Assembly (NCBI GenBank): GCA_022566535.1
Contig: JADFIR010000002.1
Coordinates: 62,001 to 126,000 of the forward strand
Origin: Planctomycetota bacterium
Lineage (GTDB): Bacteria; Planctomycetota; Phycisphaerae; Phycisphaerales; SM1A02
Reading direction: 5' to 3'
DNA length: 64,000 bases
In this document: positions 1 to 8,501 of the stretch, in pieces
Layout: every line of letters begins with the position of its first letter
Position numbering within the stretch: the stretch's first letter is position 1
Notes under the pieces: generated by a model
What the model saw: only the letters and a program-made list of their open reading frames with translations
What the model was told of the DNA's origin: nothing
Database searches by the model: none
Made by a program: the position numbers and the translations under genes

Positions 1-76
1 GGGCATCGCCGGTGAGGGACCACTCTGTCAGCTCGGCCAGGTTTGCGTCGATCTGCTGAGCCTCCAGCTTTTGCAT
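1..76 (-). CDS. Pterin-4a-carbinolamine dehydratase, N-terminal fragment
   Basis: Only the first 25 codons lie in the window; the gene runs off the left edge. Reading leftward from an ATG at 76 gives MQKLEAQQIDANLAELTEWS and then LTGDA, which fits the N-terminus of the pterin-4a-carbinolamine dehydratase (PhhB/PCD) family, whose members open with a short helix and an L-x-x-L-x-x-W-x-L-x-G-D signature. These enzymes dehydrate 4a-hydroxytetrahydropterin. The fragment is too short to show the catalytic histidines, so the call rests on the signature alone. It is divergent from the DUF192 gene. Confidence 0.5.
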   Translation of the reverse strand, partial: MQKLEAQQIDANLAELTEWSLTGDA

Positions 77-273
77 GACGGGCACTCCGTTGATTGGGTC
101 GCCAAGGGATCGTCGCCTGCGCACTATATCAACAGAGCTCACGATGGCCAAGAGCCGATGAGGGCCTCGCCGGCGTGTTCGGGGCCCCAACAGAAGATTC
201 GGCCGAAAAACGGGGTCGTACCGCCATGACGCTGCTCCCGGGCCGGGCCGCTTGCAGCACGAAGAGGAGAATA

Positions 274-870
274 ATGGAGAATGCCGGCCGAAGCCTCACG
301 CCGATGCGTCTACCTACGATACGCTCGAACTGGGTTGGGTGGTCCCGGCCGGGGAACGAACGGATGCTGCCAATACGCACATTCATCCTAGCCACGCTGT
401 GGTATGTGACCGCGGTCGCCGGCGGCTGTGCGAATCTCAGACCCGCCCCGGCTGGCGAAACGGTCGAGATCGCCGGCGAGCGATACACCCTGGAGATTGC
501 CGCCGACGATTCGTCACGCACCACCGGCCTGATGGGTCGAGAGGAGATGTCGCCCGAGGGCGGCATGCTCTTCATCTTCCGCACGGCCCAAGTTCGTCAG
601 TTCTGGATGGGCTATTGTCTGATCAACATCGACCTCATCTTCCTTGACCCCCAGGGGCGAGTGACGGCGACGCACCGCATGAAGGTGGAGGCGCCCCGTC
701 GATCGGATGAGTCGGAGGCGGATTATCGGGGTCGCCTGGGGGGGTATGGGAGCGTCTACCCGGCACAATTCGCCATCGAACTGCGAGAAGGGACGCTCGA
801 TCGTCTGGGCATCCAGGTGGACGACCGCATCGAGCTCGACCTGGCCCGCCTCAAGGCATTGGCCCGCTAG
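274..870 (+). CDS. DUF192 family exported protein
   Basis: The mature part (about residue 60 onward) is a DUF192 domain: a segment reading TTGLMGREEM, then GGMLFIF and FWMGYCLINIDLIFLD, and a C-terminal AIELREGTLDRLGIQVDDRI, as in this small beta-barrel family of unknown function that is often exported. A hydrophobic stretch ending VTAVAGGC precedes it, so it is probably membrane-anchored or a lipoprotein, although the lipobox is not canonical. I chose the ATG at 274 because GAGGAG lies about 5 bases upstream; the ATG at 364 would put the hydrophobic segment at the extreme N-terminus and is a real alternative. The PP2C gene follows closely on the same strand. Confidence 0.75.
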   Translation: MENAGRSLTPMRLPTIRSNWVGWSRPGNERMLPIRTFILATLWYVTAVAGGCANLRPAPAGETVEIAGERYTLEIAADDSSRTTGLMGREEMSPEGGMLFIFRTAQVRQFWMGYCLINIDLIFLDPQGRVTATHRMKVEAPRRSDESEADYRGRLGGYGSVYPAQFAIELREGTLDRLGIQVDDRIELDLARLKALAR

Positions 871-934
871 GCCGATGAGCAACCGACAGCGTGCCGGTGC
901 GTTGGGTCGGTATTGTCGAAGCGGGCTGAAGCAA

Positions 935-2197
935 ATGAATCCTTGGAACCTCGCTATCGCTTGGGGACCCGGCCAAGAATCCGAGGCGGAAGCGATCCGC
1001 ATGAAGTTGGCCGAAGCGTGGACGGACACCCCCGCTGCAGACTTGAGCACCGTTCGCCTCGGCGAACTCAACCCCGACCACATCCAAGAGCTTGACGGCG
1101 TGGTCATGGTTGTTGATGCAGCGACCAAGTATTCCCATTGCCTGGTTCCCTTGGCAGTGCTGGAGGAGATGCATGTGCCGGTGCTGGCGTTAGTTCATGG
1201 AAGCCTCAAGCCGAGCAACATCTTTGAGCACGCCGGCGCGATGGTCGTAGACCGCTGCACGGCCGGAGCTGCGGTGTGTTCGCGACTGTCCGGGTTGCTG
1301 CACCGGCAGCGGGAGGTGAATCACCTGAGAGGGGAGATCGCCCTCGCCGAACGATCTCAGGGCAGGCTGCGGGATGAGATCACAAAGATCCACGAGGATC
1401 TGCATCTGGCCGCGATGGTCCAGCGAGATTTCTTGCCCCGCGAGCTTCCATCGCTGCACGGCGTGACATTGGCGGCCTTGTGGCGACCAGCACACCACGT
1501 CTCAGGCGACATCTACGACGTTATGCTTCTCGATGACGATCACCTGGGGGTCTTCATCGCCGACGCCGTCGGGCATGGCGCCTCGGCAGCGCTGATGACG
1601 ATGGTGATCTGCCAATCGCTCACCACCCGGGTGCTCGAAGGCTCGACGTGGCGGATCCTGTCGCCGGCCGATGTCCTTACCCGTTTGAACGCGGAGTTGA
1701 TCCGCCGCCAGGGCAAGTCCACACGCTTCGTGACTGCGGTGTACGGCGTGATCAACTGCCGATCTCGTGTGATGGCGCTGGCCGGAGCAGGCCACCCCCC
1801 ACCGCTGTTAGTTTGCGCAAACGGCCGATGCGAAGAACTGGAGACACCCGGCGGACTGTTGGGCGTGTTCACCGACGAGACCTACGATCAGCTTGAGCTG
1901 GAGCTGGAGGTCGGCGACCACCTACTGCTGTACACCGACGGCTTTGAACTGGCCTTTCCCCATGCTCACGGCGACACCTACCAGCAGCGGCTCCCCACAA
2001 CCCGGTACCGCGGGGAGTTCAAAAAGCTCTGTGGGCTCAGCAGCCCGCAGGAGATGATCGAGACGATCAATCGCCAACTCGACGTCCAGCAAGGCTCACT
2101 GCACCAGGTCGATGATCTGACACTCATCAGCCTGCACGCCGGCGCACTGGTCCCCACCGAGCTGCGGCGGACCGCTGAAACTACGGTCAAGGCATGA
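935..2197 (+). CDS. PP2C/SpoIIE-type serine phosphatase with degenerate N-terminal domain
   Basis: About 420 residues. The C-terminal half is a SpoIIE/RsbU-type PPM phosphatase: AAMVQRDFLP near residue 157 (the usual linker to this domain), SGDIYDV near 189, DAVGHGASAA near 211 and LLLYTDGFE near 332 supply the metal-binding aspartates. Such enzymes dephosphorylate partner-switching anti-sigma antagonists. The N-terminal ~115 residues resemble a worn-down response-regulator receiver (hydrophobic strands around VVMVVDAA and VLALVHGS), but I see no clear phospho-acceptor Asp pocket; a predicted helix/coiled coil around residues 120-150 joins the halves. The start is uncertain: an ATG at 875 in frame would add 20 residues. 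No anti-sigma or STAS gene is adjacent. Confidence 0.8.
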   Translation: MNPWNLAIAWGPGQESEAEAIRMKLAEAWTDTPAADLSTVRLGELNPDHIQELDGVVMVVDAATKYSHCLVPLAVLEEMHVPVLALVHGSLKPSNIFEHAGAMVVDRCTAGAAVCSRLSGLLHRQREVNHLRGEIALAERSQGRLRDEITKIHEDLHLAAMVQRDFLPRELPSLHGVTLAALWRPAHHVSGDIYDVMLLDDDHLGVFIADAVGHGASAALMTMVICQSLTTRVLEGSTWRILSPADVLTRLNAELIRRQGKSTRFVTAVYGVINCRSRVMALAGAGHPPPLLVCANGRCEELETPGGLLGVFTDETYDQLELELEVGDHLLLYTDGFELAFPHAHGDTYQQRLPTTRYRGEFKKLCGLSSPQEMIETINRQLDVQQGSLHQVDDLTLISLHAGALVPTELRRTAETTVKA

Positions 2198-2281
2198 TTC
2201 GCCCGCATTGTTTGATTCACAGCCGCGCACTGCCGTGCGGGGGAACTTGATGCCGTGCCTGCAGATCAGTCCGAATGCCGA

Positions 2282-2920
2282 TCAGGCGTTCGTTGCTTGC
2301 CGTCGGCGCAGCCAGTGGACGATCGTCTTGACAAGGTAGTCAGCCTCCAGGTTGACCGAATCGCCCGGCTGGAGCCGGCCGAGGACCGTCGTCCTGGTGG
2401 TAGCGGGGATCAGGGCGATCTCAAACCAACTTTCGCCGAGAGTGGCCACGGTCAGCGACACGCCGTCCACGGCAATCGAACCCCGATCGACAATGAAGTC
2501 AAGCAGCTCCGGCGGCGGCTCAATGCGCACCCGCTGCTGGGTGGCCTCGTTCCAGACCCGGCACACGGCGCCGATTCCGTCAATGTGCCCTTGGACCAGA
2601 TGCCCGCTGAGCAGGGTGGTCGGGGTGATCGCCGATTCGAGATTGACCAGGTCACCGACGCCAAGATCGCCCAGCGTGGTCCGCCCAAGCGTCTGGCGGA
2701 TCACATCGAAACGCAGCCAACCCCCTCCCTGCGATCCTGCATTGAGGCGCGCCGCGGTGCAAGGGGCTGTTACCGTTAGGCAGCAGCCATTGACCGCGAT
2801 CGAGTCTCCGGGAGCCGGGTTGCGGCCCCAGCCGCGTGGATCGATGGCGAGGGTCCGCCCAGAGTCACACGGCTCAACAGCCGCCACAACGCCACGGTGC
2901 TCAACGATGCCGCTGAACAT
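2282..2920 (-). CDS. ribE: Riboflavin synthase, alpha subunit
   Basis: The 212-residue protein starts MFSGIVEHRGVV, the hallmark N-terminus of riboflavin synthase (usual length about 200-220), and consists of two tandem lumazine-binding barrels, roughly residues 1-97 and 98-195. Motifs ending each barrel are visible (DSIAVNGCCLTV in the first, GSIAVDGVSLTV in the second), as is the linker GHLVQGHIDG. The enzyme dismutates two 6,7-dimethyl-8-ribityllumazine molecules into riboflavin in the cytoplasm. It stands alone, with no other rib genes beside it; the PP2C gene converges on it and the PQQ-propeller gene is divergent. Confidence 0.93.
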   Translation of the reverse strand: MFSGIVEHRGVVAAVEPCDSGRTLAIDPRGWGRNPAPGDSIAVNGCCLTVTAPCTAARLNAGSQGGGWLRFDVIRQTLGRTTLGDLGVGDLVNLESAITPTTLLSGHLVQGHIDGIGAVCRVWNEATQQRVRIEPPPELLDFIVDRGSIAVDGVSLTVATLGESWFEIALIPATTRTTVLGRLQPGDSVNLEADYLVKTIVHWLRRRQATNA

Positions 2921-3052
2921 GCATCAGCGTAGGCAGGTTGGCCGTATCGGTCCGGTGTATCCATCCTTGACGAGGCAGGAAGCGTCTCGGATACTTGTGG
3001 GCTTGCGGCACCGGCTGGACACAGAGGCCACGATGGACTGGGGAGCTGATTG

Positions 3053-4288
3053 ATGATGAACCGCCCCGCACGCACACGGCAGGGTCACTGCCTTTGGTGT
3101 CATCGCCGGCTGCCGGGCGGCTTGGTGTGGGCGGCGGTGGCGGCCGGCGTCGGCTGCCAGACCCCCGGCCGACCGCTCGCTCATGGCGACCGCCCCAACC
3201 CCATCGCCCAGATCACGATTGCCGAGCTGCCCGCGGCGCCCGACCTCGACGAGCAGTACATCATCGGCCCCACCGCGGCCCGTGAACTGGGCTATCGCAT
3301 CCACTTTCAGACGCAAACGTTTCCCCAAGACAACTCCGGCCTCAAACAATTCGCGATACAGCAGGACTCGGTGTTCACTCTCGACGGAAGAAACTTTCTG
3401 ACCCGATTGGATCGCGAGGACGGCCAGCGACTGTGGCGAATCCCTGTGGCAGATCCGCTCGATAAGATCCATGGCATTACGTTGCTGGGCCAAGTCGAGC
3501 GGGTGTTTCTGACCGTTGGCGCCAACGTGCTCGTGCTCGACGCCGACACGGGGTCTCAGATCGCCAAGCAGCAGCTCGGGCAGATCGCTAACACCGCGCC
3601 TGTGGTCTTCGCCCCATTCTTCATATACGGCGCTCGCAACGGCCAGCTCGTCTGGCATTCATATGAGGTCGGCTATCAATGGCGAAGCTACCAGATCGCT
3701 TCGTCCATCCGCATTCCGCCGTTGCTTATCGACGGGTCGGTCATCACCATCGGCACGGATGGTCGGATCGTGGCGCTCGACGCGTCATCAGCCACTGGGC
3801 GGTGGGATAAGCAGTTGCTGAACACAGTGGCCGCGACCCCCGTTGCCGGGGGTGGCATGGTGTACGTGGCTGGGCTTGATCAGCACCTGTGGGCCTTCGA
3901 TCTGGCGACCGGGCGCAACGTCTGGCGATACCTGACTGAGAGCCCACTCACCGACTCGCCCATCCTCATCGCAGATCGTCTGTACCAGCAGATCCCCAGC
4001 GAGGGGCTGGTGTGCTTCGACGCCAGACCCATCGACGCACCGGGCGGCGAGGTGATCTGGACCGCGCCGAACGTCGCGGGCAATGTCATCGGCCGGTATC
4101 GCAATCGCGTCATGGTGTGGCACAAGGCTCTACGACAGTTGACCCTCGTTGATGCCGGCCAGGGCAATGTGATCAAGTCCATCGACCTGCCGCAGGTTCG
4201 GCACCTGCTGGCCAGTAGGATGCAAGCCGGGGACCTGTATGCCGCCGGCGACGACGGCCGAGTGATCCGCCTGGTGCCGCGCAACTGA
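3053..4288 (+). CDS. PQQ-like beta-propeller protein, exported
   Basis: About 411 residues. A basic N-terminus is followed by a hydrophobic segment (residues 22-34) ending in Cys35, suggesting export, possibly as a lipoprotein, though the residue at -3 is Gly. The rest consists of repeated blades of the pyrrolo-quinoline-quinone type, for example FLTRLDREDGQRLWRI, VLVLDADTGSQIAK, IVALDASSATGRWDK and LWAFDLATGRNVWRY. The fold matches BamB-like propellers, which usually scaffold proteins at the cell surface; no catalytic assignment is possible. GGGAG lies 7 bases before the chosen ATG at 3053 (ATG codons at 3053 and 3056 are adjacent). A specific BamB role is not supported because no Bam or der genes are nearby. 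Confidence 0.75.
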   Translation: MMNRPARTRQGHCLWCHRRLPGGLVWAAVAAGVGCQTPGRPLAHGDRPNPIAQITIAELPAAPDLDEQYIIGPTAARELGYRIHFQTQTFPQDNSGLKQFAIQQDSVFTLDGRNFLTRLDREDGQRLWRIPVADPLDKIHGITLLGQVERVFLTVGANVLVLDADTGSQIAKQQLGQIANTAPVVFAPFFIYGARNGQLVWHSYEVGYQWRSYQIASSIRIPPLLIDGSVITIGTDGRIVALDASSATGRWDKQLLNTVAATPVAGGGMVYVAGLDQHLWAFDLATGRNVWRYLTESPLTDSPILIADRLYQQIPSEGLVCFDARPIDAPGGEVIWTAPNVAGNVIGRYRNRVMVWHKALRQLTLVDAGQGNVIKSIDLPQVRHLLASRMQAGDLYAAGDDGRVIRLVPRN

Positions 4289-4448
4289 GTCGATTGAGCC
4301 ACGCATCGCTGCCGCGCAACATCCGCCCCTCGATCCTATCCGTTGGAGCGGTGCCGATCGGCATTGAGAGGCTGGAAGGCTTGTCCGCGTTGGGCGGCGA
4401 GCCTTGGGGAAGCTATCCTCGACCAGTCGATGAATTGAAGATATACAC

Positions 4449-4475
4449 AGCCCGCGGATATGCATCCGCGGCTAC
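4449..4475. repeat. Dispersed hairpin repeat, ATGC-loop family, copy 1
   Basis: Arms CCGCGGAT (4452-4459) and ATCCGCGG (4464-4471) are perfectly complementary around the loop ATGC, followed by CTAC. A related copy lies at 16363-16386 (20 of 24 bases identical). It sits in the 270-bp gap between the PQQ-propeller gene and purH, just before the heptamer array. Confidence 0.7.
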
Positions 4476-4490
4476 TACCGAACCCCCGAC

Positions 4491-4546
4491 TCCTAACTCC
4501 TAACCCCTAACTCCTAACTCCTAACTCCTGACCCCTGACTCCTGCC
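4491..4546 (+). repeat. Heptanucleotide tandem array (8 units), STRR-like
   Basis: Eight contiguous 7-base units occupy exactly 56 bases: TCCTAAC x2, CCCTAAC, TCCTAAC x2, TCCTGAC, CCCTGAC, TCCTGCC. The array ends 12 bases before the purH ATG, the intervening bases being CACTTCCCTCCC. A second array of the same unit lies in the same relative position upstream of scpA at 15189-15230. The units resemble the short tandemly repeated heptamers (STRR) known from cyanobacteria. Confidence 0.9.
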
Positions 4547-4558
4547 CACTTCCCTCCC

Positions 4559-6148
4559 ATGTCCGATCTCGTCCCTATTCGTCAAGCATTGATTTGCGTC
4601 AGCGACAAGACGGGCCTGCCCACCTTTGCCGGCGCACTGGCTGATCTGGGCGTGCAGATCGTCTGCACCACGGGAACCGCAGCCATCCTGGCCGAGGCGG
4701 GAATCAAGGTGCGCCGAACTGAAGAGATCACCGGCTTCGAGGAAATGGCGGGCGGACGAGTCAAGACGCTGCACACGGCCATTCACGGCGCCGTGCTGGC
4801 CCGACGCAATATAAAAGCCGACTTGGAGGCACTGCGGCGGCACGGCATCGATCCCATTGACTTGGTGTGCGTCAATCTGTATCCCTTCGAGGAAACGATT
4901 CTCGACGAGAACGTCGCTGATCCCGAGGCGATCGAGCAGATCGACATCGGCGGACCGGCCCTGCTACGTTCCGCCGCGAAGAACCATCAGTTCGTCACCG
5001 TTGTGAGTTCGCCCGATCAATACGAACGGGTCATCAATGAACTGCGGGCCAACGACGGAGTAACGTCGTTGGATCTTCGTCGTGACCTTGCCGCCACCGC
5101 ATTTCACCGCACCGCTGAGTACGATTCGTGCATCGGCGCCTGGATGACGTCCTCACGCGAGGGGGCCTTCCCCTCACTCCTCCGCCTCAAGTACTTCCGG
5201 CAAAGTGAATTGCGCTACGGCGAGAACCCGCATCAAGAGGCCGCGGCGTACATCGATCCCGCCTCAGCAGAGCCGAGCGTCGTCTCTGCCCAAGTGCTCC
5301 ACGGCAAGCCTTTGAGCTATAACAACATCCACGATGCCGCGGCAGCGCTCGAGCTGATCCAGGATTTGGACGAGCTTTCCTCTGGACGGTGCTGTGCCGC
5401 CATCATCAAACACACCAATCCGTGTGGCGTAGGCGTGGCCGATACATCTGCTGCGGCGTTTGACCTGGCCTACAACGGTGATCCGCGTGCGGCCTACGGT
5501 GGAGTCCTGGCCGTTAACGGCCGCATCGACAAGACGACCGCCCAGCGCATCTGCGAGGGGGAGAAGTTCCTGGAGGTGATTGTCGCTCCAGATTTTGACC
5601 AGCCGGCACTCGAGATGCTGGGTGACCGATGGAAGAACGTGCGGTTGCTCGCCGTCGGCACGCTCAAGGCCAGCGGAAATCGTCAGATGACCTACAAGTC
5701 GATCGTCGGCGGAATGCTGGTCCAGGAACGCGACGCGTCGCCGGCTGATCCAGCGCAATGGAACCACGCCGCAGGCCCCGCCCCCAGCGCCGCGATGCGT
5801 GCTAATGCTGCGTTCGTGTGGAGTGTGGTCAAGCACCTGAAATCAAATGCGGTCGCGATCGGTCGGGCCGGGCAGTTGATCGGCGCTGGAGCCGGGCAGG
5901 TCGATCGCGTGAGCGCGTGTCGCATCGCCATCGACAAGGCCGGCGACCGTATCAAAGGCGACCCCGAGGCCATCGCCGCCTCCGATGCGTTCTTCCCGTT
6001 CACCGACGGCCCCCAACTGTTGATCGAAGCGGGTATACGGTGCATCGTTCACCCCGGCGGGTCCAAGCGCGACCAAGACACGCTCGACCTGTGCAATGAG
6101 CACAACGTCACCTGCCTGCTCACCGGTATTCGACACTTCCGACACTGA
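4559..6148 (+). CDS. purH: Bifunctional AICAR formyltransferase / IMP cyclohydrolase
   Basis: At 529 residues this is the normal length for PurH, which performs the last two steps of purine synthesis (AICAR to FAICAR to IMP). The N-terminal IMP cyclohydrolase part carries ALICVSDKTGL, TTGTAAIL and GGRVKTLH near residue 65; the C-terminal transformylase part carries RYGENPHQ near residue 220 and KHTNPCGVG near 283 (the Lys-His catalytic pair). The C-terminus HNVTCLLTGIRHFRH fits the family. There is no Shine-Dalgarno; instead a pyrimidine tract and the heptamer array directly precede the ATG. It stands alone without other pur genes. Confidence 0.95.
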   Translation: MSDLVPIRQALICVSDKTGLPTFAGALADLGVQIVCTTGTAAILAEAGIKVRRTEEITGFEEMAGGRVKTLHTAIHGAVLARRNIKADLEALRRHGIDPIDLVCVNLYPFEETILDENVADPEAIEQIDIGGPALLRSAAKNHQFVTVVSSPDQYERVINELRANDGVTSLDLRRDLAATAFHRTAEYDSCIGAWMTSSREGAFPSLLRLKYFRQSELRYGENPHQEAAAYIDPASAEPSVVSAQVLHGKPLSYNNIHDAAAALELIQDLDELSSGRCCAAIIKHTNPCGVGVADTSAAAFDLAYNGDPRAAYGGVLAVNGRIDKTTAQRICEGEKFLEVIVAPDFDQPALEMLGDRWKNVRLLAVGTLKASGNRQMTYKSIVGGMLVQERDASPADPAQWNHAAGPAPSAAMRANAAFVWSVVKHLKSNAVAIGRAGQLIGAGAGQVDRVSACRIAIDKAGDRIKGDPEAIAASDAFFPFTDGPQLLIEAGIRCIVHPGGSKRDQDTLDLCNEHNVTCLLTGIRHFRH

Positions 6149-6239
6149 AACACCGGTATCGGATTGCCACAGGCCGTAGGCAGCTCCAAATTCGCCAATC
6201 CGCGGCCATGGCATCGCATCGTTGAACCTGGCATACGCT

Positions 6240-7034
6240 ATGGCTATGACGGGCGTCGATTTCGGCAGGCACAGCAACGACTACGCGCAGCACCGTCCTG
6301 GTTTTCCCCACTCGTTCTACGATCGTCTGGAAACCATCGTCGCACTCAAGGGGATCGCTGCGCTTGACCTGGGCACCGGGCCGGGCGTGGTAGCGCTGGA
6401 GCTTGCCCGGCGCGGGGCCAATGTCATCGGCATCGACATCTCTCGTAATCAGATCGATGCCGCACGCCATCTCGCGGCCGACCGCGGACTCTCAGAGCGA
6501 GCGAGATTTCTCATCAGCCGCGTGGAAGAGATCCACCTGCCGGATAACTCATTCGACTTGGCCACCGCCGGCCAATGCTGGGGTTGGTTCGACGAGCCCC
6601 TGGCCATGCGCGAGGTGATGCGTCTATTGGGCCCCGGCGGCTGGCTGATCGTCGGCCAGTTTTGCTATCTGCCGAGGCTCGACGAAGTCGCCCGCGCGAC
6701 GGAGCGGCTTATTCTGGAGCAGAACCCCGATTGGAAAATGGCGCACTTCGATGGCTTGTACCCCTGGCGGATCGACGCGCTCATTTCCGGCGGCTTCGAA
6801 TTCGTTGAGCAGTTCTGCTACGACCACGCCCAACCGTTCACACACGAATCGTGGCGGGGGCGAATCCGCACCTGCAATGGCGTCGGCTCCGGGGCGATGA
6901 AGGATGAGCAGGTCGCTACGTTTGACGCCGAGCTTGCCGAGATGTTACGTCGTGAGTTTCCCCACGAACCGCTGGCGATCCGGCATCGGATCTGGGCGGT
7001 GGTCGTTCGCAAACCACAGGACGCAGCACGATGA
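6240..7034 (+). CDS. Class I SAM-dependent methyltransferase
   Basis: About 264 residues with the UbiE/Methyltransf_11 pattern: motif I LDLGTGPG near residue 42, the acidic end of strand 2 at GIDIS, FDLATAGQCWGWFD as motif II and a post-motif LLGPGGWLIVG. An opening VDFGRHSNDYAQHRPGFP is common in small-molecule methyltransferases that act on unknown substrates. The substrate cannot be told. I chose the ATG at 6240 (ATG 6246 is also possible; an upstream TTG at 6222 is less likely). Its last four bases overlap the start of tag (ATGA type), so the two are probably translated together. Confidence 0.8.
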   Translation: MAMTGVDFGRHSNDYAQHRPGFPHSFYDRLETIVALKGIAALDLGTGPGVVALELARRGANVIGIDISRNQIDAARHLAADRGLSERARFLISRVEEIHLPDNSFDLATAGQCWGWFDEPLAMREVMRLLGPGGWLIVGQFCYLPRLDEVARATERLILEQNPDWKMAHFDGLYPWRIDALISGGFEFVEQFCYDHAQPFTHESWRGRIRTCNGVGSGAMKDEQVATFDAELAEMLRREFPHEPLAIRHRIWAVVVRKPQDAAR

Positions 7035-7669
7035 ATGATCCCAAGGATGAACTGCATACCGACGCGCACGGCGTGACGCGCTGCTGGTGGTGCGTGGGCG
7101 ATCCCCTGTACGAAGCCTATCACGACACCGAGTGGGGCTTTCCCGCCGTCGGTGACAATCGATTGTATGAGAACATCTGCCTGGACGGATTCCAGGCCGG
7201 CCTGAGCTGGCTGACGATTCTGCGGAAGCGGGAGAGGTTTCGCGCGGCATTTGCCGGCTTCGATATCGAGCGGGTGGCTCGATTCAACAAGCGGACCGTT
7301 GATCGACTGTTGCGGGACGCCGGCATCATTCGGCATCGGGGCAAGATCGAAGCAGCGATCAACAATGCCAGGCGCGCGATCGAGTTGATCGAGGAGTTCG
7401 GATCGCTGGCAGCGTACGTGTGGCGGTACGAGCCGTCACCGCGGGCTCGGACCAAAGCGGTGACGCGGGCAACAATGCCCGCCACGTCGGCGGAATCGGT
7501 CGCGATGAGCAAGGACTTGAAACGGCGGGGATGGTCATTCGTCGGCCCGACGACCCTCTACGCTTTCATGCAGGCCATGGGGCTGGTCGATGATCATCTG
7601 ATTGGCTGCGATGTCCGCCCGAGGGTCGAATCGGCACGCCAAGCGTTCGTTCGCCCCGCCAGCCGATAA
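7031..7669 (+). CDS. tag: DNA-3-methyladenine glycosylase I
   Basis: The enzyme removes 3-methyladenine from alkylated DNA and starts base-excision repair. The 212-residue protein contains CWWCVGDPLYEAYHDTEWG at residues 18-36, giving the zinc ligands Cys18 and His31 (Cys4 and His17 in E. coli Tag), FQAGLSWLTILRKRE, and GLVDDHLIGCDVR near the C-terminus, giving the other zinc ligands His and Cys. The start overlaps the stop of the upstream methyltransferase by four bases, suggesting translational coupling. The C-terminal tail is about 20 residues longer than the E. coli enzyme, as in many Gram-negative homologues. Confidence 0.93.
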   Translation: MNDPKDELHTDAHGVTRCWWCVGDPLYEAYHDTEWGFPAVGDNRLYENICLDGFQAGLSWLTILRKRERFRAAFAGFDIERVARFNKRTVDRLLRDAGIIRHRGKIEAAINNARRAIELIEEFGSLAAYVWRYEPSPRARTKAVTRATMPATSAESVAMSKDLKRRGWSFVGPTTLYAFMQAMGLVDDHLIGCDVRPRVESARQAFVRPASR

Positions 7670-7764
7670 CCGGTCGATGCGATCACCGTTCGGCCCAGCC
7701 GGATCGGATTGACTACCATCCTGCGAAATCGTACCTTTCTAACGAAGGCGAGTTGGAGGTTCGG

Positions 7765-8397
7765 ATGACGGCGATCCCGCTGGTCCTCAATGAGCAGGTA
7801 CTGGTCCTGAACCGCCTGTATGCGGCGATTCGGGTGATTAGTGCTCGCCGAGCGTTCATCATGCTCTGCAAGCAGGCCGCGGAGGTGATCGCGGTCGAGG
7901 ACGGTCAGTATGTCAACTACGACTTCGAATCCTGGACCCAGATCGCCGAGCTCCAACGGGAGTTCGAACCGGACGCTCATGCCTGGGTACGGACGCCGCG
8001 CATTCACATCGCGGTCCCGAAGATCATCCGCCTGTTTGGGTACGACCGTCTGCCTCGCCAGGAAGTCAAACTCAATCGCCGCAATCTCTACGCGCGCGAC
8101 GGCAGTCGGTGCCAGTACTGCGGCGGGCAGTTCCCCACGAGGGAACTCACCATTGACCACGTCACGCCGCGGGTGCTGGGCGGTCAGCATTCATGGACAA
8201 ACCTGGTGTGCGCGTGCGTCACTTGCAACGCGAAGAAAGGCGGCCGAACTCCCAAGCTGGCCGGGCTGAAGCTGATCCGCAACCCGGTCAGGCCGAATCG
8301 AAACCCGGTGATTACCTTGCGCCTCGGCGACGCCAAGTACCACTCATGGAAAGCGTTCCTCAACGACGCCTACTGGACGGTTGAGCTGCGAGACTGA
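7765..8397 (+). CDS. HNH endonuclease family protein
   Basis: The 210-residue protein has a C-terminal HNH domain: two zinc knuckles CQYCGG (near residue 116) and CVTCNAKKGG, with IDHVTPRVLGG between them and the Asn in WTNLVCAC. The N-terminal ~100 residues (LNEQVLVLNRLYAAIRVISARRAF) are the usual front part of the widespread stand-alone HNH family found in planctomycetes, cyanobacteria and actinobacteria, whose function is not established and which is usually chromosomal rather than an intron or intein nuclease. GGAGG at 7755-7759 decides the ATG at 7765. It converges with nuoB across a palindromic element. Confidence 0.85.
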   Translation: MTAIPLVLNEQVLVLNRLYAAIRVISARRAFIMLCKQAAEVIAVEDGQYVNYDFESWTQIAELQREFEPDAHAWVRTPRIHIAVPKIIRLFGYDRLPRQEVKLNRRNLYARDGSRCQYCGGQFPTRELTIDHVTPRVLGGQHSWTNLVCACVTCNAKKGGRTPKLAGLKLIRNPVRPNRNPVITLRLGDAKYHSWKAFLNDAYWTVELRD

Positions 8398-8413
8398 ATA
8401 CCTCACGTGCTGC

Positions 8414-8467
8414 GGTTTAGCCGAGGGTCGAAGACTCGCGCGCCGCTCTGCGAGCGGCGGCTAAACC
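8414..8467. repeat. Intergenic cruciform-type palindrome between convergent genes
   Basis: Outer arms GGTTTAGCCG (8414-8423) and CGGCTAAACC (8458-8467) are perfectly complementary and enclose a second hairpin, CCGCTC-TGC-GAGCGG (8443-8457), plus a short unpaired stretch. It lies between the HNH gene and nuoB, which converge, so it could end transcription both ways, but it has no T-tract and looks more like a REP-type repeat. Confidence 0.6.
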
Positions 8468-8501
8468 AAGGTGCACCACACCAGCGACACGTTATTGCAA
8501 A

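Noticed and set aside
4485-4548. Heptamer array considered as a CRISPR or telomere-like tract
   Set aside because: Units are contiguous with no spacers, so not CRISPR; the array is short and internal, so not telomeric. It fits the STRR class.
8414-8467. Palindrome considered as a standard intrinsic terminator
   Set aside because: No T-run follows on either strand and the nested stems are unlike a simple terminator, so it is listed as a repeat.
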